A stretch of DNA of 64,000 nt from Deltaproteobacteria bacterium. GTDB lineage: Bacteria > Myxococcota > Kuafuiibacteriia > Kuafuiibacteriales > Kuafuiibacteriaceae. A program made the position numbers and the translations under genes. Shown piece after piece: positions 42,598-52,000 of this stretch. The stretch spans positions 6,624,001 through 6,688,000 of the forward strand of contig JADJBV010000001.1 of NCBI GenBank assembly GCA_016703535.1, given 5' to 3'. Below the pieces are notes generated by a model. That model did no database searches and was not told the DNA's origin. It was given only the letters and a program-made list of their open reading frames with translations. Position 1 is the first letter of the stretch. Each line of letters begins with the position of its first letter.

Positions 42598-43933
42598 ACA
42601 CGTAGCCGATGCACATCTCGTCGGTGCTGCGCCCGCCCCAGTTGACGTCCCGGACCGGGCGCCGAGCGCCGTCGATGATCGGCTGGTTGGCGGCGGTGTT
42701 GTCCCAGTGGCACTCCAAATAGAGGCGATCTTCGCCGATCAAGAAGTCGGTGGGTTCGGTGAAGAGGTAGCCGTATTGCCAGTTGAAGTCCCAGCGCGGG
42801 ATCTCGAGGAGGCACTCATCGGCGTTGGGTCGGCGGATGGCGACCGTACCTCGAGTCCCCAGGTAGTGCATGTGCAGGCCGGCGCCGTAGATCTTGATGG
42901 CCCGGTTGGTGAGCCAAGGCGCGATCAACGGCACGAAGCCGTTGGGATCGAAGTTGATGGCGTGCATGACGTCGGCTTGATTGGCCGGGATCGGCATGTT
43001 GCCCCCTTGGGACCACTCCTGAAAGTTCCAGAACGGCGCCACCAAGGCCCGGCGTTCGACGCTGTCGGCCAACTCCAGGGCCAAGGTCGACTGATCTTGG
43101 TTGTTGTTCGGATCCCCAACGTAGAAGTGCATCTCCATCACGATCACCGAACCCGGATCGATCTGGACGCCAGTTCCAGCGGGATATTTGATGCCGTTGC
43201 TCCCCGGAGCCCAGGCGCCGAGGAGGGCTGAACCCGGCTCGAAGGCGCCACCAAAACACGGAAAACCGGGGCCCGCCGCAGCCACGTCTTTGTTGCGGAA
43301 GGCCGCGACGCCGTTCGGTTCGGCGATGTAGATGTTGGCGTGGTGCACGATCGCCTGGTTGCTGGGCAGGAGGTTGAAGCCGGTGACGAACTTGGGCGCG
43401 ACCTCGTCCCACTCGAGCACAAAACATCGGTAGTCGTCTCCCGCGGTGGCGCTGTAGGCCTCACCGGTGGGGAGTCGTTTGTTGATCTCGATCGCCGGCG
43501 GCGGCGGCGGGATCGGCGCGGCGGCGTCTCGTTCATCGCCCAGGGGCCCGCCCAGATCGGACCACTCACCCAAGGCCTGAAGTTCGGCGGCGGTCAGGCG
43601 TCGTTCCTCCAAATAACTGCGACACTCGGGGGCGGCGTGCCAGGGCGGCATCAGGCCCGACTCGACCTGAGCCTTGACCAAGGTTCGGGCAGCGACCGCC
43701 ACCGCAGGCACCGTCAGATCGATGGGACCGATGCCTCCGGGCGAGTGGCAGCCGGTGCAATGGGTCTCCAAGATCGGCTTGATGTCTCGATAATAAACGA
43801 ACGCCGGACCGGGGCCCGCGTCGACGTTGGAGCCCGCATCGAGGGTGGAGCCCGCGTCCAAGGTTGGGGTGGTTTCGGTGGCGTCGGCGCAGGCCAACCC
43901 CAAGGCCCCGAGGGCCGCGGCAAGACGTCGCAC
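42581..43933 (-). CDS. Lipoprotein with c-type heme site and Cu type II monooxygenase-like domain
   Basis: 450 residues. MRRLAAALGALGLAC is a lipoprotein signal with Cys15, then a DAGSTLDAGSNVDAGPG linker. FVYYRDIKPILETHCTGCHSPGG has the CxxCH heme motif of small cytochromes c. From about residue 150 it resembles the copper type II ascorbate-dependent monooxygenase (peptidylglycine/dopamine hydroxylase) fold: IVHHANIY, VIVMEMHFYVG, AGLHMHYLG and HWDNTAANQP supply the histidine/methionine copper ligands. A periplasmic electron-transfer plus oxygenation enzyme is the best guess; such fusions are common in Myxococcota and Planctomycetes. Confidence 0.78.
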   Translation of the reverse strand: MRRLAAALGALGLACADATETTPTLDAGSTLDAGSNVDAGPGPAFVYYRDIKPILETHCTGCHSPGGIGPIDLTVPAVAVAARTLVKAQVESGLMPPWHAAPECRSYLEERRLTAAELQALGEWSDLGGPLGDERDAAAPIPPPPPAIEINKRLPTGEAYSATAGDDYRCFVLEWDEVAPKFVTGFNLLPSNQAIVHHANIYIAEPNGVAAFRNKDVAAAGPGFPCFGGAFEPGSALLGAWAPGSNGIKYPAGTGVQIDPGSVIVMEMHFYVGDPNNNQDQSTLALELADSVERRALVAPFWNFQEWSQGGNMPIPANQADVMHAINFDPNGFVPLIAPWLTNRAIKIYGAGLHMHYLGTRGTVAIRRPNADECLLEIPRWDFNWQYGYLFTEPTDFLIGEDRLYLECHWDNTAANQPIIDGARRPVRDVNWGGRSTDEMCIGYVYVTER

Positions 43934-44048
43934 CCACCCACGCTACGCAAAGGACCAAGAAGGCTCAACCCGCGCCGGAAAAAAGGCGGGATCTCGGTGA
44001 GACCGCCAGCCCTCAGCTGGGACTCGCCGCCCAGGTGGGGCCTCCGAT

Positions 44049-45026
44049 TCAACTCGGCGAATCGATCTCGACGACCAACTCCACGATCGACAACTCGTCC
44101 GGCAAAAGTGCGCGGTAGTAGGCGGCGGGCCGGGGCGCGTGGCTCTGGATCCACAACATCCCAGCGAAGCGGTGGCCCCCCACGTCCCACAACTTGAGGT
44201 TGACGACCCGATGTTCACCCGAGGCCTCGATCGCCCCTTTGACCGCGGCGTGCAAAGCCTCCGGGCGCTGCGCATCGAGCAACACCCGGCTGGTATCCCG
44301 GAGCAGCCCCACCGACCACCGCAAGATCACCACCGCCGCCACGATCCCCATCGCCGGATCCATCCACTGGACCCCGCCATATTTGGCCCCCAACAACGCC
44401 CCCAAAGCCAAAACCGAAGTCAAAGCATCCGCAAGAACATGCACATACGCCGCCCGCAAACTATGATCATGCGCCATCTCCGCCCGGCGAGCGCCAGGCT
44501 CATGCGCGTGCCCGTTCTCATGATCGTGCCCGTGATCGTGGCCGTGGCCGTGGCCGATCTCAATCCCACCCCCGGGCGAGTGACCATGATCCCCCCCGCC
44601 CCCCAACATCCAAGCACTCACCAGATTGACCAACAGCCCCACCGCCGTGACCACCAACGCCTCATTGAAGTGAATGACCACCGGCTCCAGCAGCCGCTGC
44701 CCCGAGGTGATGGCCAAGAGCACCGCCACCACCGCCAACACCACCGCACTCGCAAAGCCGCCCAAAGCGCTGACTTTCCCCGTGCCGAAAGTGAAGGCCG
44801 GGTTGTCCGCGTGGCGACGCGCGTAGCGGTAGGCGAAGACGCTGATCCCCATGGCCGCGGCGTGGGTCAACATGTGCCAGCCGTCGGCCAACAGGGCCAT
44901 CGAACCAAAGACCCAACCGGCGCCGACCTCGGCGACCATCATCACCAAGGTCAAAACCAACACACTTTGAGTGCGTCGTTCGCCCGAGCTTTGCCCGGCC
45001 GTTCCCCCGTGGTGTGCGCCGCCCAT
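44049..45026 (-). CDS. dmeF: Cation diffusion facilitator, DmeF-like Co/Ni/Zn exporter
   Basis: 325 residues from ATG 45026, 11 bases after the upstream stop. Six predicted membrane helices, with metal-binding HMLTHAAAM (helix II His/Asp pair) and HVLADALTS (helix V), and a His-rich cytoplasmic loop (GHGHGHDHGHDHENGHAHEPG at about 158-178) between helices IV and V as in DmeF/CzcD proteins. LRAAYVHVLADALTS and WMDPAMGIV match the DmeF subgroup. It should export divalent metals in exchange for protons. It shares an operon with the biotin carboxylase gene upstream. Confidence 0.88.
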   Translation of the reverse strand: MGGAHHGGTAGQSSGERRTQSVLVLTLVMMVAEVGAGWVFGSMALLADGWHMLTHAAAMGISVFAYRYARRHADNPAFTFGTGKVSALGGFASAVVLAVVAVLLAITSGQRLLEPVVIHFNEALVVTAVGLLVNLVSAWMLGGGGDHGHSPGGGIEIGHGHGHDHGHDHENGHAHEPGARRAEMAHDHSLRAAYVHVLADALTSVLALGALLGAKYGGVQWMDPAMGIVAAVVILRWSVGLLRDTSRVLLDAQRPEALHAAVKGAIEASGEHRVVNLKLWDVGGHRFAGMLWIQSHAPRPAAYYRALLPDELSIVELVVEIDSPS

Positions 45027-45037
45027 CCCGTCGTGCC

Positions 45038-47875
45038 TCAGGGACAAGAGAGCTTGGCCAAGAGCTCCCGGGTTCGGGCCAACTTCTTGGCGGCCCGGGC
45101 CGCTGGATCGTCGAGCACCATGGCTTCGTCGGGCCGCACCTTGAACAGCGGTTGGCCCTTGCTGACGATCACCCCGTCGGCGCCGTCCATCACCACCTTC
45201 TCCACCGTGCCGGCGAAGGTCGCGGGCACCTTGTTGAACATCTTCATCACCTCGATGATGTAGAGCGGATCACCGGCGTTGAAGTGTTGGCCCACCTCGA
45301 CCATCGGCGGGCGATCGGGGGCCTCCCGGCGATAAAACATGCCTCCGAAGGCGGCCACGATCTCGTCGGCCCGGGTGGCCGGCGGGGGCACCAAGACCTT
45401 CTTCATCTTGGCTTGGAGCTCGGGATCGAACAGCCGCTCCGGGAGGTGGATGGTCAGGTCTTCGTTCACCTTCAGCTCGAAGAACTGAACCCGATCCGCC
45501 AAGAGCGGGAGCAGCCCCAGCAGTTCGTTGCCGAGTTGAAAGCCCGCGTGCGCCGCTCGGACCGCCGCCCAAGCCGCGGCGTCGAAGCCCGGATAACTCG
45601 GCTTTTGCAGCAGGGCCAAGAGCTCGGGCCAACTGGTGGTGCCGAGCCGAAGCTCTAGCTTCTCGTAAAAGCGCAAGCCTTCTTGCAATAGCGCCTGGTC
45701 GTGATCCCAGATGGTGTGGGCCGCCGGAAAATCCGGGCGGAAGTTCATGTTGAGGAAGTGATAACTGCCCGCCAACACCAACAGCGGGTTGGTCTTCCAG
45801 CGCACCCGCCCCTCGACGACCTCGAAGTGCCGCTGGTTGGCGCTCAACCACCCGGAGAGGATGTGGGGATCTTGCAGCAGCCGCTCCAGTGGCCGCACCA
45901 ACAAGGTCTCTTTGCGGGCCAAGACCTCGGCCGCGGCCTTTTGCGCCGCCGGATCTTTCGCCTCCTTTTTGCAGCGTTCGGCCAGATCGTGGAAGGCCAG
46001 GTCCACGTCCAACTCCGCCGCTTCCGCCGCCAGCTGCCCCACCAAGGTCAAATACGGCACCACAAATCGGGTGGTCGGCTTGGCCCAGACGTTGCGGTAG
46101 AGGAACCAGCTGACCAGGCCGTAGTGGAACTCCAGGTTGGTCGACAACTCATGGCCGTGGAGTTTGGTGACCCGGATGATCTCGTGCAGCCGTTGGTAGG
46201 AGTCGACCCGATCGGCGCCGTGGGTCACCAGCAACGCCACGTTGCTGTCGTAGGCGCCGGCCAACTTGTAGCGCACGAAGAGGCCGGTGTCGGGGTTCTT
46301 GAAGCAGATGCCTTGATCGTCCCGGATCTCACCTTCGACGGGGTCGGACCAAAACTCGATCACTCCACCCGCGTGGGGCGAAAGTGATCGATCGGTGGCG
46401 TTGAGGCGGGCCTCCAGCGCCGCGTCCAGCCGCGGCACCCGGTTGGGACGAGGCAAACGCTGCTTGTGCAGGGCCAACAGGGCCATCATCTCCACGATCG
46501 ACTCGACGTCGAAGTGGTCCGCCGGATCGTTGGGGTTGTTGAAGCGGAGGGCGTAGCAGAGCTCCGACACCCGGTGTTCGACCTGGATGCGGGTGTTGAC
46601 CTCCATGAAGAAGTGGCGCGGTCCATCGACGATGCACTCGAAGGTCGAGGCCGAGTCCAGGCCCACCGCCTTGCCGAAACGTTCGGCCTCGCCCTCCATC
46701 TTGGTGAGGGTGGCGAGGTCCATCTCCAACGATTGGGCCTCGACCTCAGCGCCCCTCGCCCGGGCCGCCTTGATCGCCTGCTGGTAGCCCTCTTGGGTGA
46801 TCGAAATCTCCAAGAGCTTTTGTTCGTGCATCTGGAGCGAACAGTCTCGACCGCCCATGGAGATGCACCAGTCGCCGTTGCCGATCAGCTGGATCTCGTT
46901 GTGCCGGGTCTGCTCGATGTTGAGCTCCAGGATGATGTTCTTGTTGTCGCCGACGCCGGTGGCCTTCACCTCGGCCAAGATCTCCCTTACCTTCTCGGGC
47001 GCCTTGGCCGCCGCCTCGTCGATGCCGAGTTGGCCCGGCTTGTTGGGCGCCGCCAAGATCCGCTGGCCCTTGCCGCCGCCACCACCGATGGCCTTGAGCC
47101 GCACCCGATTTCCGGGGTGCTGGGCAAAAAGTTGAGCCACCTCCCGCTGGATCTGCGCGCTCAGCTCTTCTACTGAATATAAGTCGATCCCGGCCCGGTA
47201 AGAGGCCTCCAGGACCTCGATCACCAAGGGCGCCAGGTCTTCGGGTTCGGAGGCGAGCTTGAGCCCCTTCTCCTTGGCCAAAGCCAGGAGCGCCTTCTTG
47301 TCTGGGTAACGGCGCAACAAGGTGCGGGAGGTCAGATCGTTGAGGCCCGGCGTGACGCTGACCGACTCCTTGATGGCGGTCTTTTTGGCCTCGTCCTTGC
47401 GGCCCGCGGCCTCGACCGTCCGCGAACACGGCCCGATGAAACGCAAGCCTGCTTGCTCCAAGGCCCGAACCAGATCTTCGTCTTCGGCCATGAAGCCGTA
47501 ACCCGCGAACACCGAGTCGTAGCCGTGGGTCTTGGCGATCTTGATGATCTCCTGCACCCGGGCCACCCGCTCCTCCTTGTTGGCCCCGGTGTAGTCCTTC
47601 ACCCGATGCACGTGCCGCGGATCGCAGCCCCGGAGCTCGGGCGCCAACGCGTTGGCGTAGACGATCGAGTCCTTCTCCGAGAGCAAGATGCCCACGTGGG
47701 TCATCCCCATCTCGGCAAAAACATCCATCGCCTCTTTGCGGATCGGCCCCCGACAGATGATCAGCGGCCGCAGCGACTCACACGTAAAGGATCGGACCCA
47801 CTTCGACCCCGAAGCGCCGAGGCGCCGGTCTTTGTGGATCAACGGGTTCTGCAGATAGTGGTTCGGGGCGGGCAA
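45038..47875 (-). CDS. Biotin carboxylase with C-terminal biotinyl domain (acyl-CoA carboxylase alpha chain)
   Basis: About 945 residues; the true start is uncertain (TTG 47875 used). It has the biotin carboxylase order: PLIICRGPIRKEAMD, FAGYGFMAEDEDLVRAL, ATP-grasp KAIGGGGGKGQRI, NIILELNIEQTRHNEIQLIGNG, and FFMEVNTRIQVEHRVSEL. A long middle region follows, then FNAGDPLYIIEVMKMFNKVPA, where the lysine of EVMKM is biotinylated. The alpha chain of acetyl/propionyl-CoA carboxylases is usually next to a carboxyltransferase gene; here a carboxyltransferase appears only at 63295, on the same strand. Contains two GCAAG-N4-CTTGC palindromes. Confidence 0.9.
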   Translation of the reverse strand: MPAPNHYLQNPLIHKDRRLGASGSKWVRSFTCESLRPLIICRGPIRKEAMDVFAEMGMTHVGILLSEKDSIVYANALAPELRGCDPRHVHRVKDYTGANKEERVARVQEIIKIAKTHGYDSVFAGYGFMAEDEDLVRALEQAGLRFIGPCSRTVEAAGRKDEAKKTAIKESVSVTPGLNDLTSRTLLRRYPDKKALLALAKEKGLKLASEPEDLAPLVIEVLEASYRAGIDLYSVEELSAQIQREVAQLFAQHPGNRVRLKAIGGGGGKGQRILAAPNKPGQLGIDEAAAKAPEKVREILAEVKATGVGDNKNIILELNIEQTRHNEIQLIGNGDWCISMGGRDCSLQMHEQKLLEISITQEGYQQAIKAARARGAEVEAQSLEMDLATLTKMEGEAERFGKAVGLDSASTFECIVDGPRHFFMEVNTRIQVEHRVSELCYALRFNNPNDPADHFDVESIVEMMALLALHKQRLPRPNRVPRLDAALEARLNATDRSLSPHAGGVIEFWSDPVEGEIRDDQGICFKNPDTGLFVRYKLAGAYDSNVALLVTHGADRVDSYQRLHEIIRVTKLHGHELSTNLEFHYGLVSWFLYRNVWAKPTTRFVVPYLTLVGQLAAEAAELDVDLAFHDLAERCKKEAKDPAAQKAAAEVLARKETLLVRPLERLLQDPHILSGWLSANQRHFEVVEGRVRWKTNPLLVLAGSYHFLNMNFRPDFPAAHTIWDHDQALLQEGLRFYEKLELRLGTTSWPELLALLQKPSYPGFDAAAWAAVRAAHAGFQLGNELLGLLPLLADRVQFFELKVNEDLTIHLPERLFDPELQAKMKKVLVPPPATRADEIVAAFGGMFYRREAPDRPPMVEVGQHFNAGDPLYIIEVMKMFNKVPATFAGTVEKVVMDGADGVIVSKGQPLFKVRPDEAMVLDDPAARAAKKLARTRELLAKLSCP
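45673..45686. repeat. GCAAG-N4-CTTGC palindrome, copy 10
   Basis: Spacer CCTT; inside the biotin carboxylase gene. Confidence 0.85.
47443..47456. repeat. GCAAG-N4-CTTGC palindrome, copy 11
   Basis: Spacer CCTG; near the 5' end of the biotin carboxylase gene. Confidence 0.85.
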
Positions 47876-48006
47876 GGCGCCGGCATCGTTCCGGGTCGCT
47901 AAGGCCAGGTCAACGCCGAACTCAAAGGTCCGGGCTAGGCCAACCCCCGGGGAGTCCTCAGCAAATCGCCTCCGGCCCCGACCTGGACGATTTTGACCGA
48001 CCCACG

Positions 48007-48546
48007 TTACCGCGTCGTCCGCGGCGGCGGCGGCCCTTCCAAGCTGGCCCCCACGCCCTCGAGCAGCTCCCGCAACAGGGTCAACGTGCTTTCGACCTCG
48101 GCGCGCCTTTGAGGATTCAGGATGCACCCGGCCGGAGAGACGAGCGCCCACGGAGGTCCATTGACGATGAAGATCGAGGTCGTTCCGAGGGAGCGCCGCT
48201 TCTGTTCAAGGCTCATGTGCCACATCGGCCACAAAGGCACGACGATCTCGGTGGGAGGCACCTCGGTGCCTCGTGAGTAGAGCAAGCCATCCTCCACCCG
48301 CACCACATGCAGGCGCAGCGTATTCTGGCGGCCTGGACCGGTCCGCGCGTCCGATTCGAGGATCTGAGCGCCGTCCTGATCGACCATCTCCACATGGACC
48401 ACCTTACCGATGAACACATGGTCGGCGTTCCGGAGCAGGTTTATCAGGGGCGGGGGACCAACGATGCTCGTCGCTGCAACCTCGGTGCTGAGCAGGGCAG
48501 AACCAAGGACGACCACGATGGACCTCAGCCTGGCCCGGGGAGCCAT
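48007..48546 (-). CDS. Secreted protein of unknown function
   Basis: 179 residues. MAPRARLRSIVVVLGSALLSTEVAA is a cleavable signal. The mature part (NADHVFIGKVVHVEMVDQDGAQ, TLRLHVVRVEDGLLYSRGTEV, SIFIVNGPPWALVSPAGCILNPQRR) is beta-rich and resembles the periplasmic tissue-inhibitor-like or CbiN-like folds only loosely. I do not recognise the family. Not obviously coupled to its neighbours. Confidence 0.5.
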   Translation of the reverse strand: MAPRARLRSIVVVLGSALLSTEVAATSIVGPPPLINLLRNADHVFIGKVVHVEMVDQDGAQILESDARTGPGRQNTLRLHVVRVEDGLLYSRGTEVPPTEIVVPLWPMWHMSLEQKRRSLGTTSIFIVNGPPWALVSPAGCILNPQRRAEVESTLTLLRELLEGVGASLEGPPPPRTTR

Positions 48547-48650
48547 ACCAATGAGTTTAGCGCGGAGTCTCTGCCTCGACCAAGAGCACCGCGCCCAGAA
48601 AGGTTGGTCGTGCTTGCAAATGGTCGAGGTCGCGACGTTGGATTGGCCCG

Positions 48651-49031
48651 ATGGCGTACGACGAGAAGTTGGCCGAGCGGATCCGGGCGGCGGTGGGGCC
48701 TCGACCGGAGATCGCCGAAAAGAAGATGTTCGGCGGGATCGCTTTTTTGCTCGATGGGAAGATGTTCATCGGCGTCGCCGACGACAAGTTGATGGTCCGG
48801 GTGGGGCCCGAAGCTCACGCCAAAGCCCTCGCCGAAGCTCACGCCTTGCCCATGGACTTCACCGGTCGCCCGATGAAGGGCTACGTGTTCGTGGCGGCAG
48901 CCGGGGTCCGAACCGTGGCGGCGGTGAAGAAGTGGACCGAGCGGGCCCTGGCGTTCGTGGCCACGGTCGAGGCCAAGCCCAAGAAGCGGCCGGTCCAGAA
49001 GAAGCGGAAGCCTCAGGCCAAGCGACCGTAG
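48651..49031 (+). CDS. TfoX N-terminal domain protein
   Basis: A 126-residue protein. EKKMFGGIAFLLDGKMFIGVADDKLMVRVG is the hallmark of TfoX-N domains, and the C-terminal PKKRPVQKKRKPQAKR is a basic tail as on DNA-binding proteins. TfoX proteins regulate competence in Haemophilus and Vibrio, but single-domain relatives are common and mostly uncharacterised. It is divergent from the secreted protein before it and convergent with the large glycoside phosphorylase-like gene. Confidence 0.85.
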   Translation: MAYDEKLAERIRAAVGPRPEIAEKKMFGGIAFLLDGKMFIGVADDKLMVRVGPEAHAKALAEAHALPMDFTGRPMKGYVFVAAAGVRTVAAVKKWTERALAFVATVEAKPKKRPVQKKRKPQAKRP

Positions 49032-49096
49032 TCCACCCTCGAAGGCCCCTTGGCTCGAGGCCCGCACGACGATGGGCCTGATCCGTGCGCCGTGGC

Positions 49097-52000
49097 TTAC
49101 CGAAGGTTCGGGAGCAGGCGGAAGTCCGGGCGGTCGTCGACCGCCCCCATCAGGACCTCGACTCGGTGCGGTCGGCCATCGTCCTTCAAGTTGATGCCTT
49201 GGCGTGGATCGACGGGGCGCCCGTCGACCTTGATGCTGGCGACCCCTCGAGAGAGGCCGTCCGGGTTCTTCACTTCGATCTGGTAGGTGCTCGCGCCCTG
49301 TTGATGGGTCGCTGAGAAGCCCGGCCAAGATCGGGGGATGGTGGGATCGATGACCAGCTGGTCGCCGTTCTTGAACTGGAGGCCGAGGATCTTCTCGACG
49401 CCGGTGCGGTAGATCCAACCTGGGCCGCCCGAATACCAGGTCCAGCCCCCTTCTCCGGCCTTTTTGCCGCCGTAGATGTCCGCCGCGACCACGTAAGGTT
49501 CGGCACCGTAGCGCGGATCTTCGGCGTGGGTGTTGGGGAGGAGCGCCTTGTAGAGCTCCATCGCCAGGTCACCGTCCCCGAGCTGGGCGACCGCCCGGGG
49601 TAGCCAACTCGAGCCGTGGGTGTACTGGGCGTTGTTCTCTCTCAGGCCGTTGGGATAGGCGGCGAGGCTCCCGCCCCAGGGCTCTTTGTCCAGCACCCGA
49701 TCGAACAACAAGATGATGTTGGCGTCTGGTTTGTACAGGCTCTCGACCGCCGAACGCACCGCGGTGATCGCTTGGTTTTTGTCGGCGCCGCCCGAAAGTG
49801 CGGCCCAGGACTGGACGATCGCGTCGTTGAAGTCGATCTTTTCGCCGCTGTCGGCGTAGGCCCGGAGGAACTGCTTGCCATCCCAGCCGTGGGCGGCGAG
49901 GTCCTCCTTCAGCTTGGCGGCGACGCCACGATAACGTTCGGCGGTGGGCGCGTCGCCGTTCTTTTCGGCGATGCCGGCGAACTTGCTCAAGACATCGAAG
50001 AGGAAAAATCCGAGCCAGACGCTCTCCCCCTTGCCGAGGTGACCGACCCGATCGAGGCCGTCGTTCCAGTCGCCTTTGCCGATGAGCGGCAACCCGTGTT
50101 CGCCCATCCGTTCGCCGATCACCAAGTCGATCGCGCGCTTGGCGTGGTCGTACATCGTGGCCTTGTTTTCGCTGAAGGCCATCGACTCGACGAAGTCGAG
50201 CTCACCGGGACGGAGGTCGCGACTGGGCACAGAAAAGGCCGCTTTTTCGGCCAAAATGCCCTGATCTCCGGTGACGTCGAGGTAGTGTTCGAGGGCGTAC
50301 GGCAACCACAACAGGTTGTCGCTGATCGTCGACTGTTGCCCGAGGTTGTTGTGGGGGTGCCACCAGTGTTGCACGGCGCCGCTCTCGAACTGGTGGCGGC
50401 ACGACTCGAGCAAATGATCCCGGGCGACCTGTCGGAACTTGGGGTTGCCGGTGTCGAGGAGATTCATCACCGTCTGGAGCTGATCCCGGAAGCCGTAAGC
50501 GCCCCCCGATTGGTAGTAGCCGGAGCGGGCCAAAAAGTGGGCGTGGTAGGCCTGGTAGGGCAGCCAGGTGTTGAGCATGGTGTTGATCGCCGGGTCGGGC
50601 GTCGACACCTGCAGGCTGTCGAGGGTCTGACTGACTTCGGCAGCACGAACCGCCGACGTCTTCTGGAGCGAGTCGACCGTGTTGTATTTGGCGACCAGTT
50701 TGGAAGCCGCCTCGGCCGAGGGGGCTTGGCCGAGGACGAAGGTGATGGTCTTTTTTCCACCCGCGCCGACGGCCAGGTCTTTGCTCAGGCCCGAAAAGGG
50801 ATCGTCGGGGGCGGCGTAGAGATCGTTCTTTTTGCCGAGCCCTTGCTCCCCCACGACCGCGTGAAAGGCCACCGAACCGGGGTGGATCGAGTCGGTGCTC
50901 GACGCGTAGATCGCGCCGCTTTTTTCGTCATAACGGACCGTGTTTTGAGCTTCGGTGTTGGGATAACTCGCGCCCAGGGCCCACTTCAGGAAACTCGACA
51001 ACTCGAGCTCGACCGGGGCGCGGCTTTGGTTGTCGACCTCGATCTTCCACAGCTCGACGGGGTCTTTGGCGGCCACCGACATCGTCAGCGACATCGACAG
51101 GCCGTCTTCTCGGGAACACCGGTATTTGATCTGGCCGGGTGACATCTCGACCGAATATTTCCCGTCCGCGGTCGGCGCGGGGTTCGGCGCGATCGACCAA
51201 CTTTCGCCGGTCTTCTTGTTCTTCACCACGACCCCCCTGAGCGGCAACTCGCTGGTGTTGTCGGGGACGTAGGGCGTGATCCGATTTTGCTGGCTGTTGG
51301 TGCCGAAGCTGTAGCCCCAGCCGGCGGCCGTCGCCACGAAGCCGAAGTCACCGTTGGACGCGACCATCGACCAGGGCTTCTTCAGCGCAAAGGGGTTGTC
51401 GATGGTGAAGGTGCGGCCGTCTTTGGACCAGTGCCCGATCTCGCTGGGCGCGGCGTCCATGCTCGGCACGGCCGTGCTCTTGATCGCCAAGTTTCGGCGG
51501 GTGCGTTTGGCGAGCTCGAGCATCTTCGAGTGGCCCGCGTCGCTGGGGTAGTGAGGGGTGCTGGCCTTGCGAGTGGGCTTCGAGGCCTCGAGGTTCTTTC
51601 GTTCGCCGCGGATGAGCTGGGTGACCTCGGCTTTGGTCTCGGCGTAGTCGAAGAGGAAGGCGACTTCGCCCTTTTTCCCGGCGCCAATCTTGATGCTCTT
51701 GGAGAGGGCGGCCGAGGGATCCAAGGTCACGCCGAAGGTTTGTTTGGACTGACCTTCGACCACGGCCTTCGGGGCCGCGAGGCTCCCGAGGCGCCCCAGG
51801 AGTTCGGTGCGGCTGCCTTCGGCCCAATCGATCTTGGCGCCGTCTTTGCCCGCGACGGCGAAGAAGCCGAAGGGTTGCCGATCTTGCTCGGCGCCTTGGG
51901 CCGTGCGGCGGCGGGCGAGGATCGCCCCACTCTGCGGGTCGAGTTCGGTCTCGACGTAGAGGTTGCGATAAACCGGGTGGTTCAAGTAGCCGTTGATGTC

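Noticed and set aside
48651..49031. TfoX-type competence master regulator
   Set aside because: Only the TfoX N domain is present without the C-terminal domain, and no competence genes are near.
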